NCBI GenBank assembly: GCA_021770345.1
Contig: JAETRD010000011.1
Location: forward strand, 1 to 64,000
DNA length: 64,000 bases
Direction of reading: 5' to 3'
Source: Lachnospiraceae bacterium
GTDB lineage: Bacteria > Bacillota > Clostridia > Lachnospirales > Lachnospiraceae
Notes under the pieces: generated by a model
The model's database searches: none
Told to the model about the DNA's origin: nothing
Seen by the model: only the letters and a program-made list of their open reading frames with translations
Made by a program: the position numbers and the translations under genes
Shown: positions 8,957 through 17,464 of the stretch, one piece after another
Position numbering within the stretch: the stretch's first letter is position 1
Layout of the letters: the number at the start of each line of letters is the position of its first letter

Positions 8957-10816
8957 ATGTGTGGTATCGCAGGCTTCTGCAATTTCAAACAAAACTATCC
9001 GGAAAAACGCCCCTACTGGGAATCCGTTTTAACGGAAATGCACAAAACGCTCGCCCACCGCGGCGATGACGACTCCGGCATCTGCCTTTGGCCCAAAGCC
9101 GGTCTCTCCCATGCCCGCTTAAGCATCCGCGACATCGCAAACGGCAGGCAGCCGATGGTCCGCACCGCGGACGCTGCTTCCGGCAGCCGCACCTGTGCCA
9201 TCGCCTACAACGGGGAAATCTACAACACCGACGAACTGACCCCGGAGCTCACAAAACTGGGCTTTCAATTTTCAACCACCTCGGACACCGAGGTCATCCT
9301 CTACGCCTACATGGCCTACGGCCCCGATTTTGTCACAAAGCTAAACGGCATCTTTTCCATTGCCATCTGGGACGAGGCGAAAGAACGGCTGCTTTTGTAC
9401 CGCGACCGCGTCGGCATCAAACCTCATTTTTATTCCGTCAAAGACGGGACGCTGGTATTCGGCTCGGAGCCGAAAGCCCTGTTCTGCCACCCCGATATCA
9501 CGCCGGAACTCACCGCGGACGGACTGCGGGAGATACTCGCGATCGGCCCCGCAAGGACGCCCGGCTGCGGCGTTTTTAAAGACATGAAAGAGGTCGTGCC
9601 CGGCCACTATCTGATCTGGGATCGCGACGGACTGCGGGATTACCGCTACTGGGATCTGGTCAGCCGCGAACACACTGATTCCTATGAGAAGACCGTGGAG
9701 AAAGTTTCCTGGCTCGTCCGTGACTCCGTCAGACGTCAGATGATCTCCGACGTCCCGGTCTGCACCTTCCTCTCCGGCGGCATCGATTCCTCCATCGTGA
9801 CGGCGCTCGCCGCCCGTCATATGCAGGAAAACGGAGAAACCTTAAACACCTTCTCCTTTGACTTTACGGAAAACGACGTATATTTTCAGTCCAACTCCTT
9901 CCAGCCGGAGCGCGACCTCCCCTACGTCAACATCATGCTCACGCACTGTCACACCAACCACACTTACCTCGAATGTGACCAGCGCACCCTCGTGGATATG
10001 CTCTACACTGCCGTGGATGCAAAAGATTTGCCGGGCATGACCGATGTGGACGCATCCCTGCTCTATTTCTGCTCCCTTGTGGCAAAGCACAACAAGGTGG
10101 CGCTGACCGGGGAGTGCGCCGACGAGATTTTCGGGGGCTATCCGTGGTTTTACCGCAGGGAGCTGATGGAGCGTGACGGCTTCCCCTGGTCTGCCGACAT
10201 GTCCGCCCGCACCTGCTTTCTGGCGGAGGATTTCTGCCGCGATCTGCATCTGGCGGAATACTCCCACGACCGTTACACCGACACGCTCGCCGCCGTGCCG
10301 CCGCTTCCCGGAGAAAGCGCGGGGGCCGCTCGGCGCCGCGCCATTGCATACCTCAATATCAAGTGGTTTATGCAGACGCTCTTAGACCGCATGGACCGCA
10401 CCAGCATGTACTCCGGGCTCGAGGCCAGGGTTCCGCTCGCCGACCACCGGATTATGGAATATGTGTTTAATGTACCGTGGGAAATGAAATACCAGAACGG
10501 TGTGGAAAAGACGCTGCTGCGGGACGCGTGCGCGGATCTGCTGCCGCCCGAACTGCTGCACCGCAAAAAAAGCCCCTACCCGAAAACCTATCACCCCGGC
10601 TACGAAAAGCTGCTGGCCGAGCGGTTCTGTTCAATTTTAGAAAATAAAAACGCTCCCGTGACGCCGCTGCTTGACGTCGCGAAAGCAAAAGAATTTGTGG
10701 CTGCCCAAAAGGAGCTCGGAAAGCCGTGGTTCGGCCAGCTGATGGCAGGACCACAGCTGATGGCCTATTTTATTCAGATCAATTACTGGATGGAAAAATA
10801 TCGTCTGTCGCTGTAA
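8957..10816 (+). CDS. asnB: Asparagine synthase (glutamine-hydrolysing)
   Basis: This 619-residue enzyme makes asparagine from aspartate, ATP and glutamine. Cys2 (MCGIAGF), exposed after Met removal, is the glutaminase nucleophile. AHRGDD and AYNGEIYN are the glutamine-binding motifs. The synthetase half starts with the PP-loop FLSGGIDSS at about residue 271, followed by TGECADEIFGGY and a conserved end. GGAG lies eight bases before the ATG. It stands alone on the plus strand, divergent from the symporter operon and ended by a strong hairpin. Full length and no missing catalytic residue. Confidence 0.95.
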   Translation: MCGIAGFCNFKQNYPEKRPYWESVLTEMHKTLAHRGDDDSGICLWPKAGLSHARLSIRDIANGRQPMVRTADAASGSRTCAIAYNGEIYNTDELTPELTKLGFQFSTTSDTEVILYAYMAYGPDFVTKLNGIFSIAIWDEAKERLLLYRDRVGIKPHFYSVKDGTLVFGSEPKALFCHPDITPELTADGLREILAIGPARTPGCGVFKDMKEVVPGHYLIWDRDGLRDYRYWDLVSREHTDSYEKTVEKVSWLVRDSVRRQMISDVPVCTFLSGGIDSSIVTALAARHMQENGETLNTFSFDFTENDVYFQSNSFQPERDLPYVNIMLTHCHTNHTYLECDQRTLVDMLYTAVDAKDLPGMTDVDASLLYFCSLVAKHNKVALTGECADEIFGGYPWFYRRELMERDGFPWSADMSARTCFLAEDFCRDLHLAEYSHDRYTDTLAAVPPLPGESAGAARRRAIAYLNIKWFMQTLLDRMDRTSMYSGLEARVPLADHRIMEYVFNVPWEMKYQNGVEKTLLRDACADLLPPELLHRKKSPYPKTYHPGYEKLLAERFCSILENKNAPVTPLLDVAKAKEFVAAQKELGKPWFGQLMAGPQLMAYFIQINYWMEKYRLSL

Positions 10817-10822
10817 AACGGC

Positions 10823-10861
10823 GGGCTGCGCGGCAATTTTCAGATTGCCGCGCAGCCCTTT
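10823..10861 (+). terminator. Terminator hairpin after asnB
   Basis: A perfect 15-bp stem (10823-10837 with 10844-10858) and a 6-base loop follow the asnB stop by 6 bases, then TTT. The same stem could serve the convergent gene ending at 10896, since TTTT also follows on the minus strand. Confidence 0.75.
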
Positions 10862-10895
10862 GCGGTATTGCAAAACAAACGGAACGGTAACTGTC

Positions 10896-13292
10896 TCAAT
10901 CATTCAAAGCATCGATCAGTCTGCCGTAATGCTCATATATTTCCGGAAAGAGCGCTTCATTATTTACGACAAGCCCCCTCATCCATACCGCTTCCTCGCA
11001 GACGGCCGCTCCGTCCATATCATCCGCTCCATTCAATATTTTGCCGTCATAAATATAATATTCCCCTACATAAAAAGGCTCTCCGGAGGAAAAATAATAC
11101 ATCCAGACACCTGCATTATGTCTGATTACCGAACCGTCTACGATACAATACTCCACCTTCCAGTTCGTATCACCCGGAACATAGTTCGACCACACCTGAA
11201 AAAATCCGGTATCGCAGCCTTCCATCCACTGGCTTATACCCGCAATCCTGTCAATTGCATAGATACCCGCATCCAGCATAGGAACCAGGCAGTCCGCCAG
11301 CTCCTCCGCAGATATCTGCGCTTTTACCTCTTCCTCCCCGACTCCTCGCACAATATTCATGATCTCCTCATACTGCACAGCGAAAGCATCCGTATCATAT
11401 ATTTTCACCGTATGGTAAAGCTTCTCTGTCACATCCGTTTTCGCAGCAAGCAGATACAACTTTTTTGCCGCCTCCATCCGGTAAGCATCCATATCAATCG
11501 GTTCATCTCCCTGAATATAGGATAACAGATAATAATTCCGAAACTGCTGCTTTGGATCATCCGTTTCCTGCACCAGTCCCCGGTAAAATTCAATCCGGGC
11601 GTCAAGTTCCTCAAGTGCATTCGCCGCATCAACGGACGTCTGTCCGTAGGCTTCGCTGTACGTTTCATTGATATCCACCATAGTATCATAGTACGAATCG
11701 CTGTTATCAATTGCCATAGTTGCGAATAAATTTGCGGCAAATCCCCATGGAGTGTATCTTGTAATTTCCGCTGCTGCCCTGGCAAGCTTATTATTTTCCT
11801 GAACCCAATCACTGCCGTCGCCGTTAAATTTCATTTCAAAATTTTCAACACGATAATTCAGGATTGGAGCACAGGCAGTCTTACAGTCTTCTACCTGACT
11901 TCGGTATTCCTCTAACGGTGCGAGCAATTCCCGGCCGCTGTCAATCGCCGCCTGCAGTTCTTTCGCCTGCGCTTTTGCCGCATCTATCCTGTCGAGCAAT
12001 TCCCGATATCTGTCGGAATTTCCCCCCTCTGCCGCATTCTGCCCCGTTTCCGGCGCTCCGTCTTTTGAAGCGTCACGCTCCGCAGACTGCGTGCGCTCCT
12101 CTGCAGTCTCCCGCGTCGATTTTTCCGTTTCCGGCGCATCTCCTGTTTTTGCATCCGCGGCGCCTGCACGTTCCGTTTCCGCAACAGAAACCGCTCCCCT
12201 CTGGTTCAGCATCGCAATCATAATTTCGTTGCGCACAAACCGCTCATATAGCACCTCCATATTCTGATAACTGCTCTCCCAGTCAAACGACACCTCACCG
12301 CCGTACATTCCAAATGTGTCGAGGGTATTTCCAAACTGTGCATATGCATACATCAGGGATGCGATATCCTGCGAATTCACCGTCTCCTTGCCGATGAATG
12401 TCTTCATCTCACTTGCCGAGGAAGAAGCGCTGTCTGACAAATTTTCGAGCATTGCTGCAGAGGAAGTGTCATAATTCACAATTTCACTGATTGTTCCGAG
12501 TAATCCCCCGGTTTTCTCATCTGCCAGATTTTCCAGAAATTCTTCCGGCGAGTCGCTCTGCAGCAGTCCCAGGCTTAAACTTGCAAGCCCTCCGGTCGTC
12601 TCATCCAAAATAGACAGCGAAATCTCCATCGGCGCATCCTGCAGCTTTGCGCAGACACCGTCTATGGCAGAAGCCGCCGCTCCCTCAATCGCAGCCTGCA
12701 ATGTCCCCGCGCTTTTATATGCGTCCACCGCTCCCTCCACGCCATACTTTAATAATTCCTGCACATCTTCGGACGCAATCTGCGACAAAACACCTTCCGT
12801 CACCGTATCCTTGACAAATTGTACATAATCATCCATCACATCCTCATTTGGAAAGCTGTCGGGTATCTCCACTCCAAGGCTCTCGAGCACCACCGTCTTT
12901 ATCTCGACCGCCAGAAGTGTGTTTTCCTCGTAACATTGCAGGATCTCGCTCTGCACCAGTTCTTCAAGCTCCTCCTGTGACAATTCATGAGAGCTCGTCT
13001 CATAAAGAGCAGCTTCCTTCTTCAGCCGTTCATTGGCGCTGAGAACGACCGCAAGCTGTGCCTCCAGGCGCGCGATATCCTGTTTTGTAATCTCAATCTC
13101 CGGCTCATCACCTGCCTGCGCATTGCTCTCTTCCGTCTCTTTGGTTTTGTTTTCCTCCGTTCCGTCCTGTTCATAAAGTCCGGCGGAAGTCTGCGCACCG
13201 TTTTCTTTCGACAGATAAGATAACACTCCTGCCGACAGCAGGAAAGCAGCGCCTGCAACTGTCACAATTGACATAACTGTCTTCTTTTTCAT
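10896..13292 (-). CDS. Membrane-anchored extracytoplasmic protein of unknown function
   Basis: I do not recognise a family for this 798-residue protein. It begins with a basic, hydrophobic signal or anchor (MKKKTVMSIVTVAGAAF...) lacking a lipobox. An acidic linker and a helical, probably coiled-coil, region (about 70-340) come next. A low-complexity stretch rich in Ala, Glu, Thr and Asp (about 370-430) precedes a second helical region and a Tyr/Trp-rich C-terminal domain (MYYFSSGEPFYVGEYYIYDG). The start at 13292 has GGGGGAG seven bases upstream. It is 30 bases downstream of the lipoprotein gene on the same strand and so is probably co-transcribed from the G8-tract promoter. A surface or envelope role is inferred from localisation only. 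Confidence 0.7.
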   Translation of the reverse strand: MKKKTVMSIVTVAGAAFLLSAGVLSYLSKENGAQTSAGLYEQDGTEENKTKETEESNAQAGDEPEIEITKQDIARLEAQLAVVLSANERLKKEAALYETSSHELSQEELEELVQSEILQCYEENTLLAVEIKTVVLESLGVEIPDSFPNEDVMDDYVQFVKDTVTEGVLSQIASEDVQELLKYGVEGAVDAYKSAGTLQAAIEGAAASAIDGVCAKLQDAPMEISLSILDETTGGLASLSLGLLQSDSPEEFLENLADEKTGGLLGTISEIVNYDTSSAAMLENLSDSASSSASEMKTFIGKETVNSQDIASLMYAYAQFGNTLDTFGMYGGEVSFDWESSYQNMEVLYERFVRNEIMIAMLNQRGAVSVAETERAGAADAKTGDAPETEKSTRETAEERTQSAERDASKDGAPETGQNAAEGGNSDRYRELLDRIDAAKAQAKELQAAIDSGRELLAPLEEYRSQVEDCKTACAPILNYRVENFEMKFNGDGSDWVQENNKLARAAAEITRYTPWGFAANLFATMAIDNSDSYYDTMVDINETYSEAYGQTSVDAANALEELDARIEFYRGLVQETDDPKQQFRNYYLLSYIQGDEPIDMDAYRMEAAKKLYLLAAKTDVTEKLYHTVKIYDTDAFAVQYEEIMNIVRGVGEEEVKAQISAEELADCLVPMLDAGIYAIDRIAGISQWMEGCDTGFFQVWSNYVPGDTNWKVEYCIVDGSVIRHNAGVWMYYFSSGEPFYVGEYYIYDGKILNGADDMDGAAVCEEAVWMRGLVVNNEALFPEIYEHYGRLIDALND

Positions 13293-13322
13293 CACAATAC
13301 TCCCCCGGATTCCCTCTCATAT

Positions 13323-14609
13323 TCAGTACGCATAACTCGTAACGCCAGGCTCAATGTCACATTCGAAAAACCCGTCTCCCGCCAATTCCCCCAGATATTT
13401 TTTGACATCATAATATGTGACACTTGTGATTCCCGTTGTCTCGTCACTTGCCGCGCAGCTGTAGTTCTCTATTTTTTCCGGAAGTCCCTGCGCATTATAG
13501 CCGATCAGCCACTCCGTCTCTCCGTTAAACGTCACTTCCGTGAGGCGCTTCGCTTCATCGTAGGAGTATTCCCGTATGATTTCTATTGTTCCAACATATA
13601 TCGCTTCCTCTAAAACAGCTCCGGCCTCGTCATAGGACAGAAACGCCTTTGTACTCAATTCGCCGTCCTGATAAGATTCCACTTCCAAAAGCCTGCCATT
13701 CTCACCATAACTGTACATGTCACGGCTTTCATAACCATCACTTTTGTATTCCTCTCTGATGCAATTTCCGTTTTCATCATATTCATATTGTGTCACAGAC
13801 TCTCCGTCATCATCTCTTTTGTATTCCTCTCTGATGCAATTTCCGTCATCATCATATTCATAACTTTCTTCCAATCTCATAGTCTGCTGCCCGGCCTCGT
13901 CGAACTCTTCCGCTAAGTAGTATGTCCGATAGCCATCTTCATTGACCTGAGACGTCTCTTTGCGTGTATGCCCCCATTCATCCGTATGGCTGTACACGAA
14001 AGTATTATCGGTATACTCGTACGAAGCGCCATCGCTATCAAATATCACACGATTCTCATCATCATACTCATAAGTAATAACGGAATTATAACCGCCGCCT
14101 TCACTCTTACTACCAACGCGCAACGGCCGATTTTTATAACTTTTCCTATCGTAGAACCCAAAATAATCCATCCCGTATATCTTCGCCCCGTTTTCATCCC
14201 GGAGATATTCTACTTCATACACATTCCCGTCTTCCCTCTCCCTCTTCAAAAGATCTCCATCCGCATCATAATAAGCACAATAACCCACATGACCTGTATC
14301 GCCTTCTTCCGGTGAATACGTCACTTTAGAGGGAACTGCATCACCCGCCGGCTCCTTTTCAACTTCTTCCAAATCCTCTGTCTCAGCCTGACTCCCCGTC
14401 TCATCCCCGGACTCTGTTTCCGGACGCTCCGTCAAACCGCCTGCCTGTGAAACGGCTGGTTCCGTTTCCGGTATTCCGCTCTCCTTATTCTCCTGCGTTT
14501 GCTCCTTCTCCGATTCGCCCGATGCCGCAGCACTTCCACATGATGCAAAAGTGAGCACACCACACAGCAGCCCCAAAAACATCCATCCTCTTTGTCTGTT
14601 CCGATACAT
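13323..14609 (-). CDS. Lipoprotein with YD/RHS-like repeats
   Basis: This 428-residue protein has a signal peptide ending in a lipobox (FASC, Cys24), then about 75 residues of Glu/Thr/Ser-rich linker. From about residue 105 it carries YD-type repeats: YYDADGDLLKRE, YEYDDENRV, YEYDDDGNCIREEYK, YEYDENGNCIREEYK, YSYGENGRLLEVE, YSYDEAKRLTEV and IGYNAQGLPEKIE. These resemble RHS beta-hairpin units, but no RHS core or toxin domain is present. It is first in a two-gene unit with the anchored protein downstream. AAAGGGAGG precedes the ATG. A surface-exposed lipoprotein is sure; its function is unknown. Confidence 0.8.
   Translation of the reverse strand: MYRNRQRGWMFLGLLCGVLTFASCGSAAASGESEKEQTQENKESGIPETEPAVSQAGGLTERPETESGDETGSQAETEDLEEVEKEPAGDAVPSKVTYSPEEGDTGHVGYCAYYDADGDLLKREREDGNVYEVEYLRDENGAKIYGMDYFGFYDRKSYKNRPLRVGSKSEGGGYNSVITYEYDDENRVIFDSDGASYEYTDNTFVYSHTDEWGHTRKETSQVNEDGYRTYYLAEEFDEAGQQTMRLEESYEYDDDGNCIREEYKRDDDGESVTQYEYDENGNCIREEYKSDGYESRDMYSYGENGRLLEVESYQDGELSTKAFLSYDEAGAVLEEAIYVGTIEIIREYSYDEAKRLTEVTFNGETEWLIGYNAQGLPEKIENYSCAASDETTGITSVTYYDVKKYLGELAGDGFFECDIEPGVTSYAY
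13741..13862. repeat. Two near-identical 47-bp direct repeats 75 bp apart, inside the lipoprotein gene
   Basis: The segments 13741-13787 and 13816-13862 differ at about 2 of 47 positions. The first 30 bases are identical. They encode two consecutive NCIREEYK-containing repeat units of 25 residues. The near-identity at DNA level suggests a recent duplication and a possible site of repeat-number change. Confidence 0.8.
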
Positions 14610-14666
14610 TCTTTTTCCTCCCTTTTCCTCGTGTGTTATATCCGACCGCCCTCAATATACACAAGA

Positions 14667-14695
14667 ATTTTACCCCCCCCGGTATATTTTGTCAA
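14667..14695 (-). promoter_or_regulatory. Sigma-A promoter with a G8 tract in the spacer (candidate phase-variable promoter)
   Basis: On the minus strand a consensus TTGACA (14695-14690) and TAAAAT (14672-14667) are separated by exactly 17 bases, and the spacer ends in eight G residues (14680-14673). Transcription would start near 14660, about 50 bases before the lipoprotein ATG. Gain or loss of a G would move the spacer away from the optimal 17 bp. Confidence 0.8.
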
Positions 14696-14776
14696 GCCGC
14701 CGAAGCGAACACGGCAAAAATCAGAATTGCACGCGGCACGGAGAATTCAAAGTTGCACTGAAATGCAATTATTCAA

Positions 14777-14809
14777 AAAAGGATGCCGCAGAAAACACGG
14801 CATCCTTTT
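14777..14809 (-). terminator. Intrinsic terminator of the GH3 gene at 14896
   Basis: A perfect 12-bp stem (14809-14798 with 14788-14777) has a 9-base loop. On the minus strand it is followed by a T-run (CCTTTTTTG). It lies 87 bases after the GH3 stop codon; the bases between hold nothing recognisable. Confidence 0.85.
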
Positions 14810-14895
14810 CTAATCTTCACTTTATTAACCTGATACAAATTGCCTTAGTGTAGCGACCTGTTCATATTTCGCTAAATGACTTGCCTGAAACTACA

Positions 14896-16680
14896 CTAGC
14901 ATCTGGTATCCCACATACCGCAGAAGCTGTCAACCGGATCCGTACCCTTAAACGCGTCCTTTCCTTCCATCAGCTTCGCGATCAGCGCATCAAACGTCTG
15001 GTCCGCGCTGTCATAGGTGTTGATATAAGTCCGCGCCTGCGGAATGTCTGCGAGCACGAACGGCTGTCCACAGCCCACGACGACTACCGGAAGCTCATGC
15101 ACATACCACGGAATCTCCCCGCCGCCCTTGCTCATACCAAAGCCCGGTCTCGCTACCGGCTGGAAGCCGCCCGCGATATCCACGAGCGTGATGATGAGAT
15201 CCTGATTCTCGCGGAACTCCTTAATCTCGGTCTTGCCGGCAAAGTACATATTGATATCTACCTTCTCGCCCGCAGCCGCACGCTTTGCAAGCACGTCGAG
15301 CGGACTCTCATAGATAAACGCGTCAAAGCCCTTCTCGATCAGTTTATCGCGCAGACGCTCCGCCGGATTCGCCTTGCCGCCCATCATCTTCGCCATCATC
15401 GTGCCCATCACGCCTGCGGAGAGGCCCTTCACATACACGATCATGATTCTCTTGTAGCGGTCCGGAATCATCGGAAGCACATCCTCGTCCTTGTATTTCA
15501 CGAGTGTGATCGCCTTGTCGGAAATCTCCTTCGCCATCGCCTTGTGCTCCTCGCATCCGACGATCTGCTCCATCTCGGAAACCGGAGGTACGATGTCCGT
15601 CTTTGCCTTTTTGTGGAGGCCCATATGTGCTTTGAGCGCAAGGATGCGGTGCAGCGCGTCGGAGAGGCGCTCCTCGGTGATCACGCCGCTCTTATAGCCT
15701 TCCATCATGCTCGCAAAATCCTCGTCCATCTCGTTGAAGAACAGGAACATATCCACTCCGGCTGCGATAGATGCCGGAAGCATGTCGCTTCTCTTCATCC
15801 GGCAGGTCAGACCTACCATGTGGGAGGCGTCGGTGAGCACCATGCCGTTAAAGCCCAGTTTCTTGCGGAGCAGACCTTCGATCAGCTCCGGGGAAAGCGT
15901 TGCCGGCTGAATATCGTCATCCTTGATATCCGGATTGAAATGTCTGGTGTATGCGGGCTGCATAATATGTCCGGCCATGATCGCCTCAAGGCCGTTGTCG
16001 ATGAGGTTCTGGTATACCTTTCCGAAGGAAGCGTCCCACTCCTCGCAGCTCATGTCATTCACGCTGTTTGCCACATGCTGGTCACGGAAATCAAGTCCGT
16101 CACCCGGGAAATGCTTTGCCGCGCAGCAGAAGCCTTCGTTGCTGTGCGCGCCGTCCATATATGCCTTCGTCATCTCGCATACGCGGTCCACGTCATTGCC
16201 GTAAGTACGGAGTCCGATGACCGGATTCTCCCAGTTGTAGAGGATATCGCTGACCGGCGCAAAGGACAGGTTGCATCCGATGGCTGCCGCCTCTTTGTTG
16301 GACATACGTCCGAGCTCGTAAGCGTATTTCGTATCCCCCGTCGCACCGATCTTCGTCTGCGGCGCGATCATCGTGCCGTCGGAACATGCGCCGTTGCCGC
16401 CGTTCTCGGTATTGCAGGCAATGATCAGCGGAATCTTGCTGTTTTCCTGTAAGATGCGGTTCTGCTCGTGAACCTCTTTTCCGGATGCCGGATTATAGCG
16501 AATCCCGCCGATGTGATACTTCTCCACCGTCATTTTCAGATAGTCTTCCTCTCTCGAAGAACCCATGTTGAAGAATAACTGTCCGATCTTCTCCTCGATG
16601 CTCATGCCCGCAATGGTGTCCTCCACCCATTTGCAGTCCTCATCCGAGAGAAAAAACGGTTTTGCTTTCATATCAACCAT
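14896..16680 (-). CDS. GH3 family glycosidase, NagZ-type, cytoplasmic (copy 1)
   Basis: This 594-residue enzyme without signal peptide contains the GH3 substrate motif KHFPGDG (189-195), the Asp200/His202 pair that aligns with the NagZ acid/base dyad, and the nucleophile Asp284 in GFNGMVLTDASHM. The second domain ends in DSFCGMWD. I start at 16680 because AAAGGAGG lies ten bases upstream; an ATG 66 bases earlier has no such site. It is closely related to the second GH3 at 21806 (shared LSDED-W-E, IGQLFF/LGQLFF and VD-FCG ends) but is a separate transcription unit with its own promoter and operator. Beta-glucosidase or beta-N-acetylglucosaminidase activity is likely; which one is open. Confidence 0.9.
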   Translation of the reverse strand: MVDMKAKPFFLSDEDCKWVEDTIAGMSIEEKIGQLFFNMGSSREEDYLKMTVEKYHIGGIRYNPASGKEVHEQNRILQENSKIPLIIACNTENGGNGACSDGTMIAPQTKIGATGDTKYAYELGRMSNKEAAAIGCNLSFAPVSDILYNWENPVIGLRTYGNDVDRVCEMTKAYMDGAHSNEGFCCAAKHFPGDGLDFRDQHVANSVNDMSCEEWDASFGKVYQNLIDNGLEAIMAGHIMQPAYTRHFNPDIKDDDIQPATLSPELIEGLLRKKLGFNGMVLTDASHMVGLTCRMKRSDMLPASIAAGVDMFLFFNEMDEDFASMMEGYKSGVITEERLSDALHRILALKAHMGLHKKAKTDIVPPVSEMEQIVGCEEHKAMAKEISDKAITLVKYKDEDVLPMIPDRYKRIMIVYVKGLSAGVMGTMMAKMMGGKANPAERLRDKLIEKGFDAFIYESPLDVLAKRAAAGEKVDINMYFAGKTEIKEFRENQDLIITLVDIAGGFQPVARPGFGMSKGGGEIPWYVHELPVVVVGCGQPFVLADIPQARTYINTYDSADQTFDALIAKLMEGKDAFKGTDPVDSFCGMWDTRC

Positions 16681-16777
16681 ACCAAAAAACCCTCCTTTGC
16701 CTTTTGCACTCATCTCCATATTCTGTTCAGATTTGATAGATTCCATCCAAATCTACGGACATCTGTTGTCCGTTTTT

Positions 16778-16806
16778 ACTATAACATGCTTGTATACAAG
16801 TGTCAA
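16778..16806 (-). promoter_or_regulatory. Strong sigma-A promoter of GH3 copy 1 with embedded palindromic operator
   Basis: On the minus strand TTGACA (16806-16801), a 17-base spacer and TATAGT (16783-16778) form a near-consensus promoter. The spacer begins with the 12-bp palindrome CTTGTATACAAG (16800-16789), directly next to the -35 box. Sites of this TTGTATACAA type are typical of GntR-family repressors, so repression by promoter occlusion is expected. Confidence 0.85.
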
Positions 16807-16858
16807 CCTCTATTCACTTTTTTAGATTTTATTTATAATTCCCGCATTTTTTGTCACT

Positions 16859-17419
16859 TTATACAGAATCATGCCCCTCTCCCGAAGCTTCCCGCCGCCT
16901 CTTGTATACAAGCATCTGATACAGCCTGCACACAAGTGCCGCGACCGCCGCCCCGATCAGAGCTCCGGCCATTACATCCGTCGGATAATGCACGCCCACA
17001 TAAAGCCGTGACAGCGCGATTGCCGACGCGAGCATGAGCGCCGGAATCCCGTACCGCCTCGGGCACATCAGAAAAATGACCGCGGCCGCCGCAAAGGAGC
17101 TGCCGGAATGGCCCGACGGAAACGAGAAGTCGCTCTGGGCTTCGATGATGCGCGAAAGCCCCTGCACCGCCTCGTAGGGCCTTGTGCGGGCGATGAGGTT
17201 TTTCAGAAACAGGTTGTTGACCAGAAAATTGCAGGCCAGAGAAACCCCCATGAGGGCTCCGCATTTTCGTGTCCGCGCAAAGAGCAGGCATGCCGCGGCC
17301 AGGATAATCCAGACCGCGCCGCCGTCGCCCAGATGCGTGATAAACGTCATTGCAGGTGTCAGTGCGTCACACCGCACATACTCCTGAATCCACAGCAAAA
17401 TTGAAGCGTCAGGGTTCAT
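16859..17419 (-). CDS. PAP2-family membrane phosphatase (undecaprenyl-diphosphatase-like)
   Basis: This protein of about 186 residues has five or six hydrophobic helices and all three PAP2 motifs: KNLIARTRP, FPSGHSGSS and SRLYVGVHYPTDV. PAP2 enzymes of this kind dephosphorylate lipid phosphates such as undecaprenyl pyrophosphate or phosphatidylglycerophosphate at the membrane outer face. The ATG at 17419 lies six bases after AGGGAGG. It follows the GH43 gene by 45 bases and is the last gene of the rhamnoside operon, although its role there is not obvious. Its 3' coding end contains a second copy of the CTTGTATACAAG palindrome. Confidence 0.9.
   Translation of the reverse strand: MNPDASILLWIQEYVRCDALTPAMTFITHLGDGGAVWIILAAACLLFARTRKCGALMGVSLACNFLVNNLFLKNLIARTRPYEAVQGLSRIIEAQSDFSFPSGHSGSSFAAAAVIFLMCPRRYGIPALMLASAIALSRLYVGVHYPTDVMAGALIGAAVAALVCRLYQMLVYKRRREASGEGHDSV
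16901..16912. promoter_or_regulatory. Second CTTGTATACAAG palindrome (candidate auxiliary operator)
   Basis: This exact 12-bp match to the GH3 promoter operator lies 112 bp away centre to centre, within the codons Leu-Val-Tyr-Lys near the end of the PAP2 gene and upstream of the GH3 promoter. The spacing would allow DNA looping by a repressor. Confidence 0.5.
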
Positions 17420-17464
17420 AATCATCCTCCCTATCACAACTGATTTCGAGCCGAAGGCCTTTTT

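Noticed and set aside
13323-14609. RHS toxin or polymorphic toxin system
   Set aside because: The YD-like repeats are few, there is no RHS core motif, no C-terminal toxin domain and no small immunity gene next to it.
14881-16452. A 523-codon open frame on the plus strand opposite GH3 copy 1
   Set aside because: It mirrors the codon structure of a GC-rich gene with clear GH3 motifs on the other strand, has no ribosome binding site and encodes a His/Arg/Leu-rich sequence with no family features.
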